DNA from: Agrostemma githago
Taxonomy: Eukaryota; Streptophyta; Magnoliopsida; Caryophyllales; Caryophyllaceae
Assembly: GCA_958450325.1 (NCBI GenBank)
Contig: OY288242.1
Location: 558,001 to 622,000 of the forward strand
Length of the DNA stretch: 64,000 bases
Direction: 5' to 3'
Shown here: piece after piece, positions 58,396-64,000 of the stretch
Position numbering within the stretch: position 1 is the first letter of the stretch
How the letters are laid out: each line of letters starts with the position of its first letter
Made by a program: the position numbers and the translations under genes
Notes under the pieces: model-generated
Seen by the model: only the letters and a program-made list of their open reading frames with translations
Databases searched by the model: none
What the model was told of the DNA's origin: nothing

Positions 58396-58915
58396 ACAAG
58401 TTCTTCTATTGTGGTCAAACATCCAACTGATGGATGAGCCAAGAACGCGAGACGGCTATACTCAAAATGACATGAATTTCCCGTGAGTTTGACTACATGA
58501 CTAAAAATCTCGTCACAATCAATATCAACTTGTAGTGTTTTCTATTACCATTTCATTTGATTTTATGTCTTCATTTAATATACTTGAGGTATAAATCGAG
58601 GAAGTATTGCTTCTACACATTAGACGTTTCAAATGTATCGGTCGTGGTTACCGCATTACTCCGTAATAAAACCGTTAACCAGCCTTAAAGGCGCGAAGAA
58701 TGAATGAAAGTATGATGATTTAACGACGCAATATTCCTAACTTTTTCCCAACATATATTCCCTCTTTCTGCTCATTATTCTCCTTAATGAACTTACCAAA
58801 AAGCGGAAACAAGAATCTACAACATCATATATGATCATAACTTTGACTTCATCCTTCCTTCAACTTTTGCAAAACCCTATAATAATAACGGTTTTTCTAA
58901 TGTGTGTCCACTAGA

Positions 58916-59873
58916 CAGGGGCGGACCTAGGGGTGCGCACAGCACCCCACGTGCGCACCCTTTGGTCTTGAATTTTTTTTTTAAAAAAAATGACGGATAC
59001 TATGTATTTGTACAATTCGCGTGAGAAAGGAATAACTGAAAGTTGTTTGGCGCAGTGGTAATGAGTGTGGTTAATGGTAGAGCAGATGGGGGTTCAATTC
59101 CCCTTAAGTGCGCTTTTTCACCAACCCCACCCTTTCCTCTTCTCTTTTTATTTTATTTCCAATTCTCACACAAGATTGAATGCTATATTAATATGTTGTA
59201 TTTTAATCTTTTCAAACCTAAGTTTAAAAAAATCCGTTTTTCCAATTATCAATTTTGAATCGTAATTTTATTAATATATGGATGAAGTGTTATATTGAAA
59301 GTGGACGAACATATTGAAAGTGGACGAATATTGGAAGGTGTAATTCCCAATTGTGGAACCCTAAGTTTAGGGTTTCTTGTGTTACTCGTTATTTATTTGT
59401 TGGTTTACCATTATTTCTTGTACCTTACTGTATTTCTTTAGTTGCGATATACTACCTCCGTTCAAATATAAATGATACACTTCTTTTTTAAGACTTTTCA
59501 CAATTCAAGAGAATGGTTAATATTTTCGACAATCAATAAGAGAAAATATAGTGATGTGGGATCTGATTTGATTCGTCTTTATGAGTAGATTAAGAAAATC
59601 AAATTTTTTTAATTTCTGTTGATATAAAATAAAAGATATTGACGGTGTAAAACGTGTCAACGAAGGAAGTAAATTTCATAGTGTTTTATATATTTCAAAT
59701 TAGTTACAAAAAAAATTAGTTGGATTTTATTTACAGTAATATTTATAGTTTAATTGACAATATGTAATTATGTGACGCAGATCAATTTCTATTTTTATTT
59801 AATTTTTTTTATAGTATCTTGTGATTTTTTTTAAAAGTGAGCCCCCTCTCTCACATTTCTGGGTCCGCCACTG
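58916..59873. mobile_element. Non-autonomous hAT element (958 bp), 8-bp target duplication
   Basis: The left tip CAGGGGCGGACCTAGG and right tip CTGGGTCCGCCACTG are inverted repeats of hAT type. CCACTAGA is duplicated exactly at 58908-58915 and 59874-59881. The interior has no transposase frame. A tRNA-like block occupies about 59048-59115. Confidence 0.9.
59048..59115 (+). other. tRNA-like / Pol III promoter-like block inside the hAT
   Basis: GGCGCAGTGGTAATGAG resembles an A box and GGGGGTTCAATTCCCC contains a B box (GGTTCAATTCC) with a stem. The spacing is close to that of a tRNA gene. No acceptor stem pairs, so I do not call a tRNA gene. It could be a captured tRNA or SINE head. Confidence 0.4.
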
Positions 59874-60044
59874 CCACTAGACACACGTTAATGATCTAAA
59901 TGGTAAGTAGAACTTAGATATTTCAATTTCTCATGATTAATAATAATCATGTTAACGTTGCTTTAATTAGATCATTAACAAGTGTCCACTGGATACACGT
60001 TAGAAAAAACGTGATAATGAAACAAGACAATGCAATATTTAGTA

Positions 60045-60231
60045 CTCCCTCCGTTCCAATGAATTGTTTGCCTATTCCATATTGGAGCGTCTCAATGAAT
60101 TGTTTGCCTTTCTATTTTAGGAATGCTTTTTATGTGTAATTTGACTCTTGGCTCCACATGTCACCTTCTAATTGGATCTCTTGCCCTTGGTGCCAAAAGC
60201 AAAGGCAAACAATTCATTGGAACGGAGGGAG
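60045..60231. mobile_element. Stowaway-like MITE, family A copy 4
   Basis: TA-flanked. TIR CTCCCTCCGTTCCAATGAAT and a perfect complement. Both the duplicated subterminal block and the interior (CTCTTGGCTCCACAT) match copy 2 closely. It lies about 75-130 bp before the likely start of the RING-CH transcript. Confidence 0.88.
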
Positions 60232-60885
60232 TAAGAATTAGTAGTGTTTTCTGGGGAAAGGCAACTAATTATGGAAAGCAATACCTTTCTTTCACTCTTA
60301 TTTTGCCCTTCTCTATGTTTTAAGGAGTTTTACTACACAAAACAAGCTTGGAAGAAACCATCCCTTGTAAGTTTCTTCATCTTTCCTTTTTTTTTTTTTA
60401 AATGTTACTTTTGATATGGTATTAGTGTACTACATTTACATGGCAAACCCTTGTAATGTCACTTCATCAACCTTACCAAAAGGTTGGTTCTTTCTCATCA
60501 TTAAGAATCGTGCACTTAGTCGCATTAAGGTAGACGGGTTCTTTCTTCTTATATCTAGGCCACTCGACTAAGACGTCTTTGTGTTTTCTGTTATTTGTGT
60601 TATTCATAGTGTTTTGATACATGGGTTTGATTCTTTTATTGATTGTGATTGTGAGATTGTGATTGATCAATAATATATCTATTTGATTTGATATTGCTTG
60701 GAAAGGTATACATTCTACTACCATTTTTGGTTTATTTGAGGGTTTTTTGTTATAAGTAATTCTACAATGTTTTTTTAGGACAAATAATATGTTCTACAAG
60801 AGCACTATAGGGTATATTTTTGAATTATAATTCTACTATCTTTTATTGTTATTCTTTTTCATTGTTCGCTTTTTTTTTTTGGGAT

Positions 60886-60985
60886 GACGCCTTGACGACC
60901 TCATATTCTTATTCATGTTAGTCAACCCCAAAAGCCCAAATCTTTTGGGACTAAGGCTCTGATGTTGTTGTTGTTGTTGTTGTAT
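60886..60985 (-). mobile_element. Probable SINE fragment with (TTG)n tail in the RING-CH 5' intron
   Basis: The segment CCAAATCTTTTGGGACTAAG, followed by GCTCTGATG and a run of TTG, is typical of plant SINEs whose 3' ends carry TTG repeats. The head is missing. The strand is uncertain, since the TTG tail reads on the plus strand. The minus-strand ORF over it is a shadow. Confidence 0.4.
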
Positions 60986-61068
60986 AGTTTTAGATACAGG
61001 AAAGAGTTCTGATTGATTGAAGGTGTTGTAGGCTGCTGATCGAGTTATCGAACTTTTTATGTTACAGG

Positions 61069-62547
61069 ATGGATGAGGGTGGTGTACATGTATTGCTTCC
61101 AAGGAAACAACTAGCATTGTGTAGGATTTGCCATGATGAAGACGAGCCAGAAAAGATGGAAGCGCCGTGTTCTTGTTGTGGTAGCTTAAAGGTCGGTTTT
61201 TTGAGATAATGCATTTAACTTCCTAGTTAGTCTCCTCTCCTCTAAGTCCTTCTCATATCAAATTGCGAGCCTTTTGTGTTTTCCTTGATCATGTCAGAAT
61301 GTAGTTAGTATTCTTGTTGCATTGTGTGTTGCATGCCTGCAGTACTTGCATCGATATTTAGATTGGAGCGAGGTAGAATATAATCTAAGCACGACAGTAA
61401 TATGTGAGTACTACTGTTGCAGTATGCTCACCGTCGATGCATTCAAATGTGGTGCAACCAGAAGGGCAATATTATCTGTGAAATCTGCCTGCAGGTTCAT
61501 TCTGTTCTGTTCTGTTCTGTTCTCTTAGATTTCTCTTTTGATGTTCGAGTAAACGATATATATATATATACACACACTTACTGTCAATTTGGTTTCTTCA
61601 ACTTTTCGACTTGCAGGAATTTAAGCCTGCTTATTCTGCTCCACCTCCTAGATTACCTATCGCTATCATCCCAGTTCGTTTGAGGCAAGTCACACACACA
61701 TAACTTATAATTCCTATCTTATGATTGGGGCCGTCAAAGAGATCAGAGTGGCATATGATCCCCTTTTTCCATTTTCTGCAGGGAACCATGGGAACTAACA
61801 AGGGGAAACCAGTATCATCATCCACCCGTCTTTGGCGCTGAACATAATTTTTTTGATCAAAGCTTTGATGACTTCATGGCTCCAACTGCAAGCATAGTCT
61901 GCTGTCGGACGATAATAATAATAGTACTTACTTTCTTTTCCATCCTTCTTATGTTTTTTTACTTTGCTCGCTCATCTGTCGACTGTACTGCATCAGAATT
62001 TGTTTTAATTTATTACTTGTATGTTCCTCAGACATTCTTTCTCTGATAATGTAATTGTCGACTGTGTTGTTTGATATCAGTTTTTGCTTCTGCTGGTATT
62101 ACGCCATACACTTCCTATCATCCTAAACGATGCTGGAGAATACTCATTTATGTTATACACTGTGAGTAATCATTTTGTCCATCCAGCCCTTACAGACTTA
62201 CAGTCATGCTTATTGCAAGTATATATTGTCGGAATGTACTGTACTGTACTGAGAACACTCGCTCACTGACTTGCACAAACTACTGGTATGTATGTAGTTG
62301 TTGTTGCTGAGGACGATTGGGATTCTGTTGCCGTTGTTTGTCATGTTTAAAGCCTGTAGCATCATCCGCTGTCATCGGGATCATCAACAGGTCTGTGTTG
62401 TGTTTCAAACTCCTGTGATGCTCAATTACTCAACTCACTTGTAGTTGGTACTTATGCCTGTTTTCTGCCCTTATTTTACAGACAGCAGACGAAGAAAATG
62501 AACTAATACCGCCACAACTGCCATCTCATTTCATCCACATTCACTAA
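61069..62547 (+). CDS. RING-CH (RINGv/MARCH-like) membrane E3 ligase, seven exons
   Basis: Exons 61069-61191, 61423-61494, 61617-61684, 61782-61923, 62081-62161, 62298-62390, 62482-62547, totalling 645 nt and 214 residues. The RING-CH domain is at residues 18-64: CRICHDEDEPEKMEAPCSCCGSLKYAHRRC...CEIC, with the C4HC3 ligand order. Next are a Pro-rich segment (FKPAYSAPPPRLPI), an acidic spacer, and two hydrophobic helices near the C-terminus (TIIIIFLLLLVLRHTLPIIL and LLLLRTIGILLPLFVMFKA), placing it in a membrane with the RING in the cytosol. Plant relatives (DUF3675 group) have this architecture; substrates are unknown. Intron 3 has a GC donor (GAG|GCAAGT at 61685). A 5' UTR intron 60367-61067 is likely (CTT|GTAAGT...ACAG|GATGG). 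Confidence 0.88.
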
Positions 62548-62986
62548 CTACAGTCTATAACGAATCATGAAGCCGATGACTCATGTACATAAACACCTTC
62601 TAGTGCCCGATGACACCAGCTTCATCAAAGTTCAATCTTACAAACTTGCAGCTAAACCTTGGTGAGGGTGCCAATAACGCAGGACGTTGGATAAATTAAA
62701 GTTGCAGATGAAAGATTTAGGTGTATCAGTATGGAGCAACTCCATACATGTAAGGAAATTACAAGAATGTACTCCATCATCCGCTTGTGTATTCGTTTCT
62801 ACTGCACGTCTGCACATATGTATCAGTCTCTTCTACTTCATTCTATGCAAAGATATGACTTAACATCTTTCTGAAAAATATACTCGACTCATTTCAATAC
62901 GTTATTAAAACTTTCCTATATACACATATTTCAAAAAATGTAATGCTATGTATGTATACTATGTTGAGTATGTTCTATGTAATGTA
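62548..62986. other. Convergent 3' flanks of the RING-CH and PADRE-2 genes
   Basis: No ORF. Probably 3' UTRs of both genes. Confidence 0.5.
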
Positions 62987-63445
62987 TCAGTTGATGAAGT
63001 CTTCGACAATAGTGTCAAGCAAAGGCTTTTTAGATCGACAGAACGACCTTCGATGCTGAAACTCCTCACACCCTTCCAAACCCACCTTCACCAACTCGGA
63101 ACAAGAGGGAGACACGGCAGCCTTAACCTTCCTAGCACCGCGCTTGGCAGCAAGGTAAAGAGCAGCCATGTCACCCGTATTAACAAAAGAATTCAACCTT
63201 CGCATGGGAAACATGACATAAACGACACCAATCTCGAGGTCTTCGTCTGCACTCAAGGCTATAAATCTTCTTCCTAATTGCAAGGACTTGGAGTGAATGA
63301 GGAAACAGTTGGGGGTTTCTAGCATGAGTTCGGCTACTTTAGTGGGTTCATCGAATTGCTTGATTTCTCCTGATGGAAATACGACTTTTGGTGGCTTGTT
63401 TTTGCCTTGTGCCCCGACTAAGGCACATGACGCGTAATTTCCCAT
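62987..63445 (-). CDS. PADRE (DUF4228) domain protein, single exon
   Basis: 152 residues starting MGNYASCALVG, with a possible N-myristoylation site at Gly2 and Cys6 as a possible palmitoylation site (inference). The PADRE core is complete: KVVFPSGEIKQFDEPTKVAELMLETPNCFLIHSKSLQLGRRFIALSADEDLEIGVVYVMFPMRRLNSFV. A basic linker (AKRGARKVKAAV) and a short acidic C-terminus (LLDTIVEDFIN) follow. It is about the usual size of the small intron-less branch of the family. Members respond to pathogens and abiotic stress; the molecular role is not known. A TATATAAAT box lies about 85 bp upstream. Confidence 0.92.
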   Translation of the reverse strand: MGNYASCALVGAQGKNKPPKVVFPSGEIKQFDEPTKVAELMLETPNCFLIHSKSLQLGRRFIALSADEDLEIGVVYVMFPMRRLNSFVNTGDMAALYLAAKRGARKVKAAVSPSCSELVKVGLEGCEEFQHRRSFCRSKKPLLDTIVEDFIN

Positions 63446-63525
63446 GTTTGATCAGCCTCGATTGATCCACGTAAGTACGTCTGTATGTAGAATTTCTTGA
63501 GAAAATGGTTAAGGGAGGAGAGGTG

Positions 63526-63534
63526 ATTTATATA
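63526..63534 (-). promoter_or_regulatory. TATA box of PADRE-2
   Basis: TATATAAAT on the minus strand, 80-90 bp before the ATG at 63445. Confidence 0.6.
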
Positions 63535-63659
63535 GATGATGAAAGAGTGGAGTCAACTATATATTAGGATTCTATAAAATGGCCTGGAGAAGGAAGATTC
63601 ATGTTGTTTTCATATACAAAGAGTAAGGAATAGTGAGTTGACTATTGATTATATTCAAA

Positions 63660-63833
63660 GCGGATCTCCTGTCTCATTTTTTGTGTCGCACCTAGTGTGC
63701 TGCACCATACACGGATGACACGTCGCCTATTCAATAAATAAAATATGCAAGATTTATCATAAATAGGTTGATGTGTCATCCCGTGTATGGTACGGGACAC
63801 TGAGTGGAACACAAAATAGGACGGGAGATCCGC
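63660..63833. mobile_element. Foldback MITE with GCGGATCTCC ends
   Basis: GCGGATCTCCTGTCTCATTT at the left is mirrored by AAATAGGACGGGAGATCCGC at the right. Inner arms CACCATACACGGATGACAC / GTGTCATCCCGTGTATGGT also pair. No certain target duplication. It lies about 130 bp upstream of the PADRE-2 TATA box. Confidence 0.75.
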
Positions 63834-64000
63834 ATTGGATTATATTAGGTTGTTTACTCAAAGAATGGTATGATTGCGTTCATGCTACATACATAAAATA
63901 TCGTTGAATTGTTGAACTGGCCGCGTTTTCTATTCTCTTAATCTCTTGGCAAATACTGTAGAGTACCACATTACCACACAACACGGTAATGCATGTGTTG

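Larger units (their letters stand above)
58888..60012. mobile_element. Family K MITE split by a hAT insertion
   Basis: The left arm (ACGGTTTTTCTAATGTGTGT, CCACTAGA) is continued after the hAT by CACACGTTAATGATC. The right arm (GATCATTAACAAGTGTCCAC, TAGAAAAAACGT) is its inverted complement. Without the 958-bp insert the element would be about 160 bp. Confidence 0.65.

Noticed and set aside
60836..61117. 93-codon minus-strand ORF
   Set aside because: It runs through the TTG repeat and opposite RING-CH exon 1; a shadow.

Overview
This is plant nuclear DNA. Genes are split by many GT-AG introns, the intergenic DNA is AT-rich, and the space between genes is packed with small non-autonomous transposons. 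The protein set (NIP aquaporin, GASA peptide, SOS4-type pyridoxal kinase, UPF2, SINA-like ligase) is that of a eudicot. The many Stowaway-like elements with CTCCCTCCG ends make a Caryophyllales genome my best guess, but that is a weak inference.

Layout. 263-473: last exon of a NIP aquaporin (+). 3091-3582 and 7574-8035: two short secreted proline-rich proteins (-). 8.1-18 kb: a gene-poor stretch of MITEs, tRNA-derived SINEs and Harbinger-like elements. 18074-19736: a two-exon PADRE (DUF4228) gene (-), with a complete solo LTR just upstream. 22.0-24.9 kb: MITEs, a LINE 3' remnant with an RNase H domain, and a Harbinger-like element. 26439-32683: 12-exon pyridoxal kinase SOS4 (+). 33997-34401: an unrecognised ORF (-). 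34741-36382: three-exon heavy-metal-associated (HMA) domain protein (-). About 37.4-37.7 kb: broken Copia reverse transcriptase. 39297-48622: 16-exon UPF2 (+). 51937-52971: three-exon GASA/Snakin peptide gene (+). 54007-55920: two-exon SINA-like E3 ligase (-). 56.5-58.4 kb: a tandem array of about 335-bp units. 58.9-60.2 kb: a non-autonomous hAT nested in an older element. 61069-62547: seven-exon RING-CH membrane E3 ligase (+). 62987-63445: a second, single-exon PADRE gene (-).

How the genes relate. This is a collection of independent single genes, not an operon or cluster. Shared themes are ubiquitin ligases (SINA-like and RING-CH), two PADRE genes and two cell-wall proline-rich proteins. 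Exon models were assembled by hand from splice consensus, reading-frame continuity and family knowledge. All exon junctions keep frame, and two introns have GC donors.

The most interesting signals are in the non-coding part. They are a 9-mer (TACGGAGTA/TACTCCGTA) found 20 times where about 0.5 is expected; a perfectly bounded solo LTR in the PADRE promoter; elements of one MITE family abutting the TATA boxes of two different genes; a tandem duplication of SOS4 exon 1; a uORF upstream of UPF2; and a hAT element carrying a tRNA-like block. I did not find a coherent new multi-gene system.
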